Shown here piece after piece: positions 46,325 to 55,588 of a DNA stretch of 64,000 nt. The DNA comes from Streptomyces sp. NBC_00442. GTDB lineage: Bacteria; Actinomycetota; Actinomycetes; Streptomycetales; Streptomycetaceae. Position numbers and translations under genes: made by a program. Under the pieces are notes generated by a model. That model did no database searches, was not told where the DNA came from, and was given only the letters and a program-made list of their open reading frames with translations. Within the stretch, counting starts at the first letter, position 1. Every line of letters begins with the position of its first letter. The stretch lies in assembly GCF_036014195.1 (NCBI RefSeq), contig NZ_CP107918.1, forward strand, positions 806,001-870,000, in the 5' to 3' direction.

Positions 46325-47739
46325 CCCGGTACAGCCGGCGGTCCCTGGTCCGGGTCGCCGCCCTGTCCACGCTCGGCGCCCTCGCCGTGGCGGACGAGGA
46401 GACCACCGGCCGCCGCGACCGCTACTTCCCGCAGCACGGCTCGTACGGGCACGACACGCTCGCCTACGACCTGCGGATCGCCTACGACTCCGCCAGCGGC
46501 CGCCTCGCCGGCACGGCGCTCATCCAGGCCGTGGCGTTGCGACCGCTGGAACGGGTCGAACTCGATCTGTTCCGGCTCAGCGCCCACGCGGCGCACGTAG
46601 ACGGCAGGGCGGCCCGGGTCCGCCAACGACAGGGCAAGCTGTATCTGACACCTCGTCAACCTGTCGCGACCGGCGCCGTGTTCACCACGACGGTGCGGTA
46701 CGGAGGGCGGCCCGGCCCGATGCGTTCGCCGTTCGGGAGCATCGGCTGGGACCGTACCGGGGACAGCCACGACGGCACCCTGGTCGCCTCCCAGCCGCTC
46801 GGGGCGCCGTCCTGGTTCCCCTGCAACGACCGGCCCGACGACAAGGCCGCGTACACCTTCCGCGTCACGGTGCCGCGCGACCGGCAGGCGCTCGCCAACG
46901 GCACACTCACCGAGTGCCGCAGCGAGGGTGCCACCGATGTGTGGACCTACCACCACCCCGGGCCCATGGCCACGTATCTGGCCGCGCTCTACACCGGCCG
47001 CTTCCAGCACGACAGCGTGCTGGCCCCCGGGCCGCCGGGCGGCAAGCCGATCCCGGTCCACAATTCCTATCCCTCACGGCTCGCCGAGCCGGCCCGGCAC
47101 GACCTGGGCCGCCAGCCCGACATGCTGAGGCACTTCTCGCAGCTGTTCGGGCCCTACCCGTTCGAGGCCTACGGAGCGGTGGTGGTCGACGCGGACCTCG
47201 GGGCGCCCGTCGAGAACCAGACCCGTTCGGTGTTCGGCCGCAACCACATCGACGGCCGGCGCGGCTGGGAGACGCTCGTGGCCCACGAGCTGGCACACCA
47301 GTGGTTCGGCAACAGTGTGGGCATCCGCGAGTGGCGGCACATCTGGCTCAACGAAGGGTTCGCGACGTACGCCGAGTGGCTGTGGTCCGAGCACATCGGC
47401 GAGGACAGCGCGGACGAGATCGCGCGCCGCGAATGGCGCGGTCTCGCGCGGCGCGGCCAGAACCTGCGGCTCGCCGAGCCGGGCCCGCGCCGCATCTTCG
47501 ACGACCGCCTCTACAACCGGGGCGCCTGCACCCTGCACGCGTTGCGCCTGACGCTGGGCGACGACGGGTTCTTCGCGGTACTGCGCGGGTGGCACGAGGC
47601 TCGGCGGGGCCGGACCGGCGACACGTCCGCCTTCATCGCGCACGCCGAGGCCATGGCGGGTGACACGGTCCGCCCGCTCCTCCAGGCCTGGCTCTACGAG
47701 AAGAAGCTCCCGGAACTGCCGATGCCGGTGGCCAACTGA
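46321..47739 (+). CDS. Tat-exported M1 family metallopeptidase, partner of the Pls-like synthetase
   Basis: 472 residues from a GTG that overlaps the synthetase stop (GTGA). The N-terminus SRRSLVRVAALS fits a twin-arginine signal. The M1 zinc site is intact: H322-E323-x-x-H326 in AHELAHQWFGN and E345 in NEGFATYAEW. The exopeptidase loop normally GxMEN reads GAPVEN. In epsilon-polylysine producers a membrane-bound zinc aminopeptidase degrades the polymer, so this one probably trims or detoxifies the product of the synthetase. The C-terminal domain is short, about 120 residues after the zinc site. Confidence 0.92.
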   Translation: MTRYSRRSLVRVAALSTLGALAVADEETTGRRDRYFPQHGSYGHDTLAYDLRIAYDSASGRLAGTALIQAVALRPLERVELDLFRLSAHAAHVDGRAARVRQRQGKLYLTPRQPVATGAVFTTTVRYGGRPGPMRSPFGSIGWDRTGDSHDGTLVASQPLGAPSWFPCNDRPDDKAAYTFRVTVPRDRQALANGTLTECRSEGATDVWTYHHPGPMATYLAALYTGRFQHDSVLAPGPPGGKPIPVHNSYPSRLAEPARHDLGRQPDMLRHFSQLFGPYPFEAYGAVVVDADLGAPVENQTRSVFGRNHIDGRRGWETLVAHELAHQWFGNSVGIREWRHIWLNEGFATYAEWLWSEHIGEDSADEIARREWRGLARRGQNLRLAEPGPRRIFDDRLYNRGACTLHALRLTLGDDGFFAVLRGWHEARRGRTGDTSAFIAHAEAMAGDTVRPLLQAWLYEKKLPELPMPVAN

Positions 47740-47757
47740 CACAGGGCGCTCGCGCTC

Positions 47758-47839
<82 letters not shown>

Positions 47840-47931
47840 CATCGTCTGGAAGCGCTCGCACCGGGCTGTCGTCGTATACAAACCTTGTCGACGGCGAGGA
47901 CTCCGGACGCATGTGTGCCGGTTTGTACGTA

Positions 47932-47958
47932 CATATGGCCCTTGCTAGGCCCCATATG
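47932..47958. promoter_or_regulatory. CATATGG hairpin upstream of the urea transporter
   Basis: CATATGGCC (47932-47940) pairs with GGCCCCATATG (47948-47958) around a 7-nt loop with a two-base bulge. It is AT-richer than its surroundings and lies 64 bp before the urea-transporter start; operator or RNA element cannot be told apart. Confidence 0.4.
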
Positions 47959-48021
47959 CCGCCCCTTACAGTGCGCTTGGCTGTTTCCGGTCGATTTCAT
48001 GGTGCTTAGGGGGAGAGTCAC

Positions 48022-49026
48022 GTGCGAATGCCGCGTACTGGGCAACGGGGGCTGTTCGCGGTGCACGTGCTGCGGGGCCAGGCGCAGGTGCACTTCATGC
48101 CGAGCGCGGTGACCGGGGCCATCTTCACGGTCGCGCTGTTCGCCGCGGGGTGGCAGTACGGCCTCTACGGGTTGCTCGGCACCGCGCTCGGCACCGGCAC
48201 CGCGCACCTTCTCGGCGTGGACCGGACCCGGGTGTCGGCCGGCCTCGAGGGGTTCAACGCCTGCCTCGTCGCGGTCGCCTTCGCCGTGTTCCTGGGCCCG
48301 CAGCACCCCTCCACGATGGTCCTCGCGGCGGGCGGCTGCGCGGTCGTCACCGTGATCACGGCGGCGGCCACCACCTTGTTGCGCGGCTGGGGGCTGCCCA
48401 CCCTGACCCTGCCGTTCTGCCTGATGGCGAGCGCGATGACGATCGCGGCGCCCGGTTTCGAGCGGGTGTGGCACCACGGCCCGGGGACGGCAGGGCTGAG
48501 CCGCGCGGCCGAGGGGTCGGTCGCCCTGGCCGTCGACGACGTCGGCCGTGCCTTCTTCGCCAACATCGCGCAGATCTTCCTCATGCCGCAGTGGTACGTC
48601 GGTCTGATCCTCCTCGTCGGCATCTTCGCTGCCAGCCGGACGGCCGGGGCGATGGCCTGCGTCGGCAGCGCCGTCGGCCTGATGACCGCCTGGGCGCTCG
48701 GGGCCCCCACCGCCCGGATCGTGGACGGCACCATGGGGTACAACGCGGTGCTCGTGGCGATGGCGCTGTGCGGGGTGCTCCTCGCGGCGGACCGCTGGAG
48801 CCTCGGTTTCGCGGTGGCCGGAGCGGCGGCCGCCACCGTGCTCGGGCCCGCGGTGAACGCGCTCTTCGCCCCGGCCGGCGGGCACGCCTTCACCTGGCCG
48901 TTCGTCCTCACCACCCTGGTATTCCTGGCCTCCGTACCGGCCCTTCCCAGGCTCCATCGCACCGCGCCGCCCGTGCGGCCGCTGGCCGAGCCCGCGACCG
49001 GCTCCGACGTGGTGCTGGGCGCCTGA
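48022..49026 (+). CDS. urea transporter (UT family)
   Basis: Channel-type urea permease of 334 residues with about ten hydrophobic segments. It has the family duplication: LRGWGLPTLTLPFCLMASAM matches the first LPxxTxPF selectivity motif, and the second half holds MGYNAVLVAMALCGVLLAADRWS and HAFTWPFVLTTLVFL. The N-terminal half includes LEGFNACLVAVAFAVFLGP, the matching partner element. GTG start with GGGGGAGAG upstream. No urease or regulator is adjacent, so it probably supplies nitrogen to a urease elsewhere. Followed by a strong terminator hairpin. Confidence 0.9.
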   Translation: MRMPRTGQRGLFAVHVLRGQAQVHFMPSAVTGAIFTVALFAAGWQYGLYGLLGTALGTGTAHLLGVDRTRVSAGLEGFNACLVAVAFAVFLGPQHPSTMVLAAGGCAVVTVITAAATTLLRGWGLPTLTLPFCLMASAMTIAAPGFERVWHHGPGTAGLSRAAEGSVALAVDDVGRAFFANIAQIFLMPQWYVGLILLVGIFAASRTAGAMACVGSAVGLMTAWALGAPTARIVDGTMGYNAVLVAMALCGVLLAADRWSLGFAVAGAAAATVLGPAVNALFAPAGGHAFTWPFVLTTLVFLASVPALPRLHRTAPPVRPLAEPATGSDVVLGA

Positions 49027-49059
49027 GCGCGCGTCCCGCGCGGCGCCGTGGGCACAAGA

Positions 49060-49084
49060 ACCGAGGCCGGAACTCGGCCTCGGT
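49060..49084 (+). terminator. terminator hairpin after the urea transporter
   Basis: ACCGAGGCCG (49060-49069) pairs perfectly with CGGCCTCGGT (49075-49084) around GAACT, 34 bp after the stop. Streptomyces terminators commonly lack the T-run. Confidence 0.75.
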
Positions 49085-49158
49085 GCGGTGCAGTTCCTCT
49101 CGTGGACCCACGATAAAAGCACTGGCCTGGACCAGGACCGGCCCGTACCTTGCTGCCC

Positions 49159-50622
49159 GTGACGAGCGACCCCCGTGAACCGTCGGACCTTCTTCCTCCC
49201 CCCAGACTCTTCTCCCGTACGTATCTGGCGGTCACCGCGAGTTTCGCCGCGGTGATGTTCTTGACCGGGTTCGCGGCACTGGCGGTGATGCCGTTGCTGC
49301 CGGTGGCCGCCCGAGACCTCGACGGAGTCGGCCTCTACCCGCTGGTGGCAGGGGCGTTCGTGGCGGCGAGCCTGCTCGGTGGGGTGCTGGGCGGGACATG
49401 GGCGGACCGCGGCGGGGCCCGGCGGCCGCTGACGGTCGGCGTGATCCTGACCGTCGCGACGCTCCTCGTCTCCGCGACCAGCACCACGATCTGGCAACTC
49501 GTCGTCGGACGCTTCACCGACGGCATCGCCGCGGGCCTGGTGGCGGTGTCCGTCAACGCGGCCATCGGGCAGTCCTATCCGGATCTGCTCCGGGCCCGCG
49601 CCCTGGCCCTCATGAGCGCGTGCTGGATCGTGCCGTCACTGGCCGGGCCGCCCCTCGCCGGGTTCGTCGCGGCGTCGTGGTCGTGGCGCGCGGTGTTCTA
49701 CGGCGTGGCCGGGCTCACCCTGATCCCCGCCGCGGCCGCCGTGTTCCTCCTGCGCGGACGATCGGCACGGCCAGGATCGCCGCAGGCACCCGCGAGTCCC
49801 GAAACGTCCGCGCGACGGCCCGCCCTGCCCGCGGCGGTGGCGGTGAGCGTGGCGGCGGCTCTCACCCAGTACGGCGTCTCCACCTGGAACGCAGGGCACG
49901 CGGTGTGCGCCTCGGTCGGTGTGGTGGTGCTCGTGGCGTTCGCCCCGAGGCTGCTGCCACCGCGCACATGGCGGGCGGGGAGCGGATTGCCCGCCACGGT
50001 GCTGCTGCGCGCACTGACCTCGGGCGCCTTCTTCACGCTGGAGACCTACGTCCCCCTGATGCTCAGCACGGCCCGCCAAGTACCCGGCGTCGTGACGGGG
50101 TTGGCGTTCACCGGGGCGGCGCTCGCCTGGGCCGGAGCCTCCTGGGCGCAGGGCCGCCTGCAGAACCGTGTGTCGCGGCACCGGCTGGTCGCCATCGGTG
50201 CCGCGATCATGGCGGCCGCGGTGGGGGTGGCCGCCATGTGCGCCATGCCGGCGGTCCCTCCGGCCGTGGCGGTGTCCTCGATGGCGATGGCCGCTGTCGG
50301 CATGGGGCTCGCGACGCCGTCGCTCACCCTGCTCTCGCTCGCGCACACACCTGCTGACAGGCAGGGGTACGCGAGCGGCGCGATGCAGACCTCGCAGAAC
50401 CTCGGCCAGACTCTGGTGCTGGCGGTGACGTCGGCCCTGTTCACGGCGGTCTCCGCGGTGTCGGCGAGTCCACTCCCGGCATTCGCCGGAGCGTTCGCGC
50501 TTCTGCTCCTCCCGATCGCGGGCGCCGCAGGCCTGGCCGGCCGGACGCGCGTCACGGCTGGAGACCGACACGACGATGCCGCGGGGATGCCGGTCACCAC
50601 GGCGGAGGGACAGGTGCGGTAA
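49159..50622 (+). CDS. MFS transporter (drug efflux type)
   Basis: 487 residues from GTG 49159, with twelve hydrophobic segments. The loop 2-3 motif is GGTWADRGGARRPLTVG, motif B-like LVVGRFTDGIAAGLVAV follows, and the sixth-seventh loop is Pro/Ser-rich. It is related to 12-TMS exporters and sugar/drug transporters of the CynX or EmrD kind; the substrate is unknown. TTG 49150 is an alternative start. No ribosome site is visible and TACCTT lies seven bases before the GTG, so a leaderless message is possible. Confidence 0.85.
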   Translation: MTSDPREPSDLLPPPRLFSRTYLAVTASFAAVMFLTGFAALAVMPLLPVAARDLDGVGLYPLVAGAFVAASLLGGVLGGTWADRGGARRPLTVGVILTVATLLVSATSTTIWQLVVGRFTDGIAAGLVAVSVNAAIGQSYPDLLRARALALMSACWIVPSLAGPPLAGFVAASWSWRAVFYGVAGLTLIPAAAAVFLLRGRSARPGSPQAPASPETSARRPALPAAVAVSVAAALTQYGVSTWNAGHAVCASVGVVVLVAFAPRLLPPRTWRAGSGLPATVLLRALTSGAFFTLETYVPLMLSTARQVPGVVTGLAFTGAALAWAGASWAQGRLQNRVSRHRLVAIGAAIMAAAVGVAAMCAMPAVPPAVAVSSMAMAAVGMGLATPSLTLLSLAHTPADRQGYASGAMQTSQNLGQTLVLAVTSALFTAVSAVSASPLPAFAGAFALLLLPIAGAAGLAGRTRVTAGDRHDDAAGMPVTTAEGQVR

Positions 50623-50903
50623 GCACGGCGGCGGGCTGAGGGACGGCAGCGGTGGCAGGCAAGGCAGAAGGATGCTGGCCCACATGGCCCCGGCCCATGG
50701 GTCCCCGCCACACACCGCCCCGGTGCACGGGCCCCCGCCACACATGGCCCCGCCCTATAGACCCCCGTCACACATCCCCCCTATTGGGCCCCGTCTCACA
50801 GCCCGCCCGACGTATCCCTGCCTCACCCACCCCGCCCCCGGCAACCTCATCCACGCGGCCCACACCGCATGCGTGCCACCTGCGGCGGTGTGAGGCTGCG
50901 AGA
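50623..50903. repeat. CCCGCCACACA degenerate repeats in a gap between MFS genes
   Basis: From about 50690 to 50790 a C/A-rich motif (CCCCGCCACACA, GGCCCCCGCCACACATGGCC, CCCCGTCACACAT) recurs four times at 20-30 bp steps. I see no promoter that stands out and no hairpin. Confidence 0.6.
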
Positions 50904-52976
50904 GTGACCACCGCCAGCGATGCAGCGCCCGTGTCAACGCCACCCGTGCTCGATGTCCGGCAGCGGAACATCGTCTTCGGAACGATCATGCTCGGCATGC
51001 TGCTGGCCGCGCTCGACCAGACCATCGTCGGGACCGCGCTCCCCACCATCGTCTCGGACCTCGGAGGCGCCGCCCACATGTCGTGGGTGGTCACCTCCTA
51101 CCTTCTGGCGGAGACCGTCGCCACCGCCCTGGTGGGCAAGTTCGGGGACCTGTTCGGCCGCAAGGTCGTCTTCCAGGTCTCCGCGATCATCTTCATCACC
51201 GGATCGTTCCTGTGCGGGCTGGCGACGAACATGTCGCTCCTCATCGCCTGGCGGGCGCTCCAGGGCGTCGGCGCCGGCGGTCTGATGGTGACCGCGATGG
51301 CGTTGATCGCCGACGTGATCCCGCTGCGCGAACGCGGCAAGTACCAGGGAGCGATCGGCGCCGTGTTCGGCGTGTCCACCGTCATCGGTCCGCTGCTCGG
51401 CGGACTGTTCACGGACCACCTGACCTGGCGCTGGGCGTTCTATGTCAACGTCCCCATCGCCATCGTCGTGGTGATCGCGGCGGCCCGGAACATCCCCTCG
51501 GTCCGCTCGACGGCCAAGCCGGTCATCGACTACCTCGGCATCGGCCTGGTCGCCGCCGGCTCCAGCGCCCTGATCCTGGCCACGAGTTGGGGCGGCAACG
51601 AGTACGCCTGGGGTTCCGCGACCATCATCACCCTGTTCGCGGCCGGAGTGATCGCGCTCTCACTGTTCTGCTGGGCGGAGACCCGGGCCGCCGAGCCGAT
51701 GCTGCCGATGCGGCTGTTCCGCAACCCCGTCTTCACCGTGTGCTCGGTCCTCAGTTTCATCGTCGGGTTCGCGATGCTCGGCGCGATGACCTTCCTGCCG
51801 ACCTATCTCCAATACGTCGACGGCGACTCGGCCACGGTCTCCGGCGTACGTACCCTGCCCATGGTCATCGGACTGCTCATCGCATCGATCTTCAGCGGCA
51901 ACGTGGTCAGCAGGACCGGCCAGTACCGGATCTTCCCCATCGTCGGCGCCCTGGTCATGGGGGTGGGCCTCTACCTCCTCTCGCTGATGGGGCCCGACGT
52001 CGGCGCCTGGCTGGAATCGCTCTACATGTTCGTGCTGGGCCTGGGAATCGGGCTGTGCATGCAGGTCCTCACCATCGCCGTGCAGAACACCGTCGACTAC
52101 GCCGACCTGGGCACGGCGACGTCCGGAGTGACCTTCTTCCGTACGCTCGGCAGCTCGTTCGGCACCGCCGTCTTCGGCACCATCTACGCCAACACCCTGA
52201 AGACCAACCTGCAGGACGGGATCGCGGCGGCGGCGCGCGCCGGCGGTACGAACCCGGCGCAGCTCACCAAGGCGGCGCAGTCGCCGGAGGGCCTGCACCA
52301 GCTGCCCCCGGCGTCGTCCGCCCCCATCGTTCAGGCCTATTCCGACAGCCTCCACACCGTGTTCCTGTGGACGGTCCCGGTCGCCCTCGTGGGCTTCCTG
52401 GTCGCGCTCTTCCTCAAGCAGGTGGAGTTGCGGGACAGCGCGCGTTCGTCCTCCACCGACATGGGCGAGGGCTTCGCCCAGCCGACCACGGGCGACTCCG
52501 CCAAGGTGCTCGAACTCGCCGTGGGCAAGATCGTGCGTGGGGCGGACATGACCACGGCGCGACGCATCGTGGCGGCCTCCGACACCCGGCTCGACGTGGC
52601 CGGCGCCTGGGCCGTCATGCAGGTCGATCAGCACACGCGCATGGTCGGCCACGCCAGCCTCGGCCTGATCGCCTCCCGTCGTCACGTGCCGCCGGAGGTT
52701 CTGGTGCCCGTGTTCCAGCGAATGGTCGACGAGGGGTTCCTCAGTCGCGAGGGCAGCTACTTCTCGCACACCCCCGCCGGAGAGCGCGAGGTCGCGGCCA
52801 TCACCGATTCGTGGGCGACCTGGCTCAACGAGCAGCTGGAGAAGGACCGGGGCCGGCCGCGCAGCGCGGAACTCCGCGCCGCCGCGGACACGATCGCCAA
52901 GCGCCTGATGGCCGAGGACCTCGCCAACGGGCTGCCCGCGGCCCGCGAGAGAGTGGGCACGGCCACCCGCCTCTGA
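50904..52976 (+). CDS. DHA2-family multidrug exporter fused to a winged-helix domain
   Basis: 690 residues. Residues 1-515 are a 14-segment MFS exporter: motif C-like ALIPLR region, [19 protein letters not shown], motif [15 protein letters not shown] and [13 protein letters not shown]. Residues about 545-690 carry a MarR-like winged helix ([24 protein letters not shown], then [30 protein letters not shown]) that looks cytoplasmic. GTG 50904 fits because it starts at MTTASDAAP before the first helix. Antibiotic or dye export is likely. The C-terminal codons are duplicated downstream (see 52975). Confidence 0.9.
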   Translation: MTTASDAAPVSTPPVLDVRQRNIVFGTIMLGMLLAALDQTIVGTALPTIVSDLGGAAHMSWVVTSYLLAETVATALVGKFGDLFGRKVVFQVSAIIFITGSFLCGLATNMSLLIAWRALQGVGAGGLMVTAMALIADVIPLRERGKYQGAIGAVFGVSTVIGPLLGGLFTDHLTWRWAFYVNVPIAIVVVIAAARNIPSVRSTAKPVIDYLGIGLVAAGSSALILATSWGGNEYAWGSATIITLFAAGVIALSLFCWAETRAAEPMLPMRLFRNPVFTVCSVLSFIVGFAMLGAMTFLPTYLQYVDGDSATVSGVRTLPMVIGLLIASIFSGNVVSRTGQYRIFPIVGALVMGVGLYLLSLMGPDVGAWLESLYMFVLGLGIGLCMQVLTIAVQNTVDYADLGTATSGVTFFRTLGSSFGTAVFGTIYANTLKTNLQDGIAAAARAGGTNPAQLTKAAQSPEGLHQLPPASSAPIVQAYSDSLHTVFLWTVPVALVGFLVALFLKQVELRDSARSSSTDMGEGFAQPTTGDSAKVLELAVGKIVRGADMTTARRIVAASDTRLDVAGAWAVMQVDQHTRMVGHASLGLIASRRHVPPEVLVPVFQRMVDEGFLSREGSYFSHTPAGEREVAAITDSWATWLNEQLEKDRGRPRSAELRAAADTIAKRLMAEDLANGLPAARERVGTATRL

Positions 52977-53122
52977 GAGCGGGCACGGCCACCCGCCTCC
53001 GAGAGCGCTCCCGGCCACCCGCGCCCGAGAGCGCGCCGCCGGTTGCCTCACCTCTGAGAGCGCTCCCTGTCGCCCCACCCCGGAGAGCGCCCCGGCCACA
53101 CGCACCACCTGAGAGCGCTCCC
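52975..53122. repeat. array of six GAGAGCG units between convergent genes
   Basis: GAGAGC-core units start at 52975, 53001, 53037, 53056, 53083 and 53111, spaced 19-36 bp. Three (53001-53012, 53056-53067, 53111-53122) are full GAGAGCGCTCCC; the others are degenerate (GAGAGCGGGC, GAGAGCGCGCCG, GAGAGCGCCCCG). The first two are embedded in a 26-bp duplication of the end of the exporter gene, GGCACGGCCACCCGCCTC from 52956 and again from 52982. Confidence 0.85.
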
Positions 53123-53147
53123 AGCCACCGCTGTGCCGGAGCGTCTT

Positions 53148-53591
53148 TCACCCGGCGGGCTGGTCGTCCGCGACGACGCCGTCCACATAGACCCAGCCGC
53201 CCTCGACCCGTGAGAACCGGCTCTGCTCGTGCATCGAGCCGGTCTCCGCGCCGTGGGCGTAGTGCGCCCGGAAGGTGACCGTGCCGGTGGAATGAAAAGC
53301 GCTCCCATCCGTGGCGCCCAGGATCTCCAGACGCGTCCAGCGCATGCCGGGGTCGAAGTCGATGCCCGCGGGCCGGGTGTCGGGGTGCCAGGTGCGCAGC
53401 AGGTACGGCCCGTCGTGCACGGCGAAGGCACTGAACCGCGAACGCATCAGCGCCTGTGCAGTGGGGGCGGCGGCCGCGCCCGAGTGGTACCGCCCGCAGC
53501 ACTCGGCGTAGGCGGCCGGCAGCCCGCAGGGGCACGACTCCGGGGCGACGGGCGGGGTGGGGCGTGCGGGGCGCTTGGTACGACGGGACAT
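53148..53591 (-). CDS. YchJ family protein with SEC-C zinc motif
   Basis: 147-residue member of the UPF0225/YchJ family. The N-terminal SEC-C-type zinc motif PESCPCGLPAAYAECCGRYHSG provides Cys-x-Cys and Cys-Cys-x5-His-like ligands. An NTF2-like domain follows, with MRSRFSAFAVHDGPYLLRTWHP and a Trp/Val strand GWVYVDGVV near the end. Molecular role unknown; SEC-C motifs bind SecB-like partners or nucleic acid. ATG start near the divergent GPP34 gene. Confidence 0.9.
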   Translation of the reverse strand: MSRRTKRPARPTPPVAPESCPCGLPAAYAECCGRYHSGAAAAPTAQALMRSRFSAFAVHDGPYLLRTWHPDTRPAGIDFDPGMRWTRLEILGATDGSAFHSTGTVTFRAHYAHGAETGSMHEQSRFSRVEGGWVYVDGVVADDQPAG

Positions 53592-53766
53592 GGCTCCATC
53601 TGATCACAGCCGTACGCCCGCCACGGCCCCCTCGGTCTCACTAGGATGCGCTCATGTCCGGTGCCCCACGGGCGCCGGCCCACGACGAGGGCCCGGCCTC
53701 GGACCGGTGGCCCCGGCCACCCAGCCCCGGCCCCAGCTCCGACGCCCACCCCGCCCCCAACCTCCA

Positions 53767-53815
<49 letters not shown>

Positions 53816-53828
53816 AGGGAACCCCAAC

Positions 53829-54440
53829 ATGACCACAGCACGGGACCTGCTGATCGTCAGCATGGACGTGCCCGCCGCCGACCGTCCCGTCGAGCAGGGC
53901 GACCTTTCGCTGGCCCTCGCCGGAGCCGAACTCCTGGATCTGGCCGCCGCCGAGGCGCTCGGCGTGGACGACGACGACCGCATCGTCCCGGGCCCGCCGT
54001 GCGATCTGACCGACGGGCCGCTGGCAGCGGCGGCAGCGGCGCTCGTCCGCCATGAACCGTACGAGTCCGTCGAGGACTGGCTGTGGCGCCGGGGTCGCGG
54101 GCTGCGCGCCGTCTACCTCGCCACCCTGGAAGCCGAGGGCAGGGTCGTTCGGCGGCGTCACCGGTTCCATCCGCTCAGTACCGGACGGACCGCCGTGGTC
54201 GATTCGCCGGACCGGCAGCGTGCGGCGGAGCGCTGGGCATCGGGCGAACCCGTACTCGCCGCTCTCGCGGCGGCCGTCCGTATCCAGGACGCGGCGGCCG
54301 ACGAACTGGCACGCCTCACCTCGGACACCGTCGTGACCGTACTGGCCGCCGTCGACGAAGCCGTGACGGAACTTGCCGGAGAACGGCAGCGGCGCACGAT
54401 CGAGGACGCCGCGTTCGACAACATCTGGCGGGGCCAGTAA
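53829..54440 (+). CDS. GPP34 (GOLPH3/Vps74-like) family protein
   Basis: 203 residues, nearly the whole GPP34 domain. Family features are LSLALAGAELLDLAAAEAL near the start, a variable middle and an all-helical second half ending TVVTVLAAVDEAVTELAGERQRRTIEDAAFDNIW. In eukaryotes relatives bind PI4P and retain glycosyltransferases in the Golgi; in actinobacteria the role is unknown and several paralogues exist per genome. ATG 53829 after AGGGA is preferred over longer in-frame starts, because upstream is only the Pro-rich hexamer repeat. Confidence 0.85.
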   Translation: MTTARDLLIVSMDVPAADRPVEQGDLSLALAGAELLDLAAAEALGVDDDDRIVPGPPCDLTDGPLAAAAAALVRHEPYESVEDWLWRRGRGLRAVYLATLEAEGRVVRRRHRFHPLSTGRTAVVDSPDRQRAAERWASGEPVLAALAAAVRIQDAAADELARLTSDTVVTVLAAVDEAVTELAGERQRRTIEDAAFDNIWRGQ

Positions 54441-54777
54441 CTCCGTTTCGGATGGGGTCGGATCCGGTCGGTTCCGGCCCTGTACTGCCTGCTCCAGCAC
54501 GGCCTGGTCCGGTACGGCCTGCTCCAGCAGGGCCCGGGTCCGGAACGGCCCCAACCCGGTCCGGTACGGCCCGGCCCGGCGCTCAACCCGCGTCGTCCGA
54601 CCGGCGCGACATGCCCGTGCGCGGGCGCGTGCGGGTGCGCCATCCACTGTCGGCCATACGTGGCCATATGCGGCTGCACCAGGTTTTGTCGCAGGCAATC
54701 TCGCCTTTCGGACTCTACGGTGATCACGGTGCGTCAACACGCACCGCAACATGAGTCACCGGTCAGGGAGTTGAGAC
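54441..54777. repeat. 337-bp gap with degenerate GGTCCGGTACGGCC repeats
   Basis: From 54460 to 54590, a motif of about 24 bp (GGTCCGGTACGGCCTGCTCC and variants) is repeated at least four times in degenerate form. The last 100 bp are more balanced and probably carry the promoter of the secreted protein; no clear -35/-10 pair was found. Confidence 0.7.
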
Positions 54778-55437
54778 ATGAGGCAGAGGTTGCGCGCCCT
54801 GGTGGCGGTCGGCGTTCTGATGCTCGCGGCGGCGGGACCAGAGAGCGCTCCCGCCGCCGCGATGACCCGCGGGTGCCCCGCGGGGCAGATCTTCGCCACC
54901 GACAACACGGCGATCATCACCGACCCCGCCGACCCCGCGCTCAGGACCCGCCTCACCCGCTTCGACCACGAGGTGCGCGGGATCATTCGCGCCAACGGCT
55001 CGCAGCCGGGCGCCTCGACACTCCTCAACGGGGTTTTCTGGTCGCGCGAGTTGCAGCAGATCACCTATGAGCGCTCGCGCGAGTTCGACGTCGACCGGGT
55101 CGGCCGTGAGGGGCTGCACCACATCGCCGGGGTGGTCGCCAAGCGGTACCACCAGGAGTCGGTGCTCACCTTCCGCTGCCTTCCGCGCACCTCGCCGCAG
55201 GCCGACGCGGTCGAGATCCAGGCGCCCGGGGTCTCGGCGGGAGCGCTCCACGGTGCGCTGGTGAGCGACCCCCGGGCCCGGGACGAGCTCGGCGGCGGGT
55301 CGGTCACCCTCGACGGCCGGCTCGTCCTCGTCGCCCCGCTCAAGGATCTGCCGCTGGCCCGGACGTTCACCCGGAGCCTCGGCGTCGATTGGTCCCGGGC
55401 CCAAGTGCGGTACGGGGACGAGGAATTCGTCGCATAG
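54778..55437 (+). CDS. secreted protein of unknown function
   Basis: 219 residues from ATG 54778 with GGGAG nine bases upstream. The signal peptide (LRALVAVGVLMLAAAGP, then SAPAAAM) is followed by a ~190-residue mature domain with two cysteines (RGCPAG and FRCLPR), GQIFATDNTAIITDP and a recurrent Ser-Arg/Asp pattern. No family was recognised. Convergent with the methyltransferase gene. Confidence 0.75.
   Translation: MRQRLRALVAVGVLMLAAAGPESAPAAAMTRGCPAGQIFATDNTAIITDPADPALRTRLTRFDHEVRGIIRANGSQPGASTLLNGVFWSRELQQITYERSREFDVDRVGREGLHHIAGVVAKRYHQESVLTFRCLPRTSPQADAVEIQAPGVSAGALHGALVSDPRARDELGGGSVTLDGRLVLVAPLKDLPLARTFTRSLGVDWSRAQVRYGDEEFVA
54841..54852. repeat. GAGAGCGCTCCC palindrome in a signal-peptide coding region
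   Basis: One of the thirteen close copies; in frame Glu-Ser-Ala-Pro with a GCT codon, the same peptide as in three other genes of this window. Confidence 0.8.
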
Positions 55438-55504
55438 CGACTCATCACACGCACTCCACACGCACTCCGCCCCCGCCGGGGCCCCCGCCCGTCTCGCCCC
55501 GCGC

Positions 55505-55530
55505 GCACGCCCGGCCGCGGCCGGGCGTGC
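55505..55530. terminator. 26-bp perfect palindrome between convergent genes
   Basis: GCACGCCCGGCCG and its exact complement CGGCCGGGCGTGC abut at 55517/55518 with no spacer, giving a 13-bp stem in cruciform form (hairpin with a short loop if four central bases open). It lies between the secreted protein and the methyltransferase, so it probably terminates both. Confidence 0.7.
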
Positions 55531-55588
55531 CGGGCCACGGCCCCGTCGCGGCCTCACGGCTTCCGGACCACCTCCGGCCCCGCGGGCC

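Noticed and set aside
52975..53122. CRISPR array or tRNA-like repeats
   Set aside because: Units vary from 19 to 36 bp, share only a short palindrome and have no fixed-length spacers or cas genes; it is not a CRISPR.
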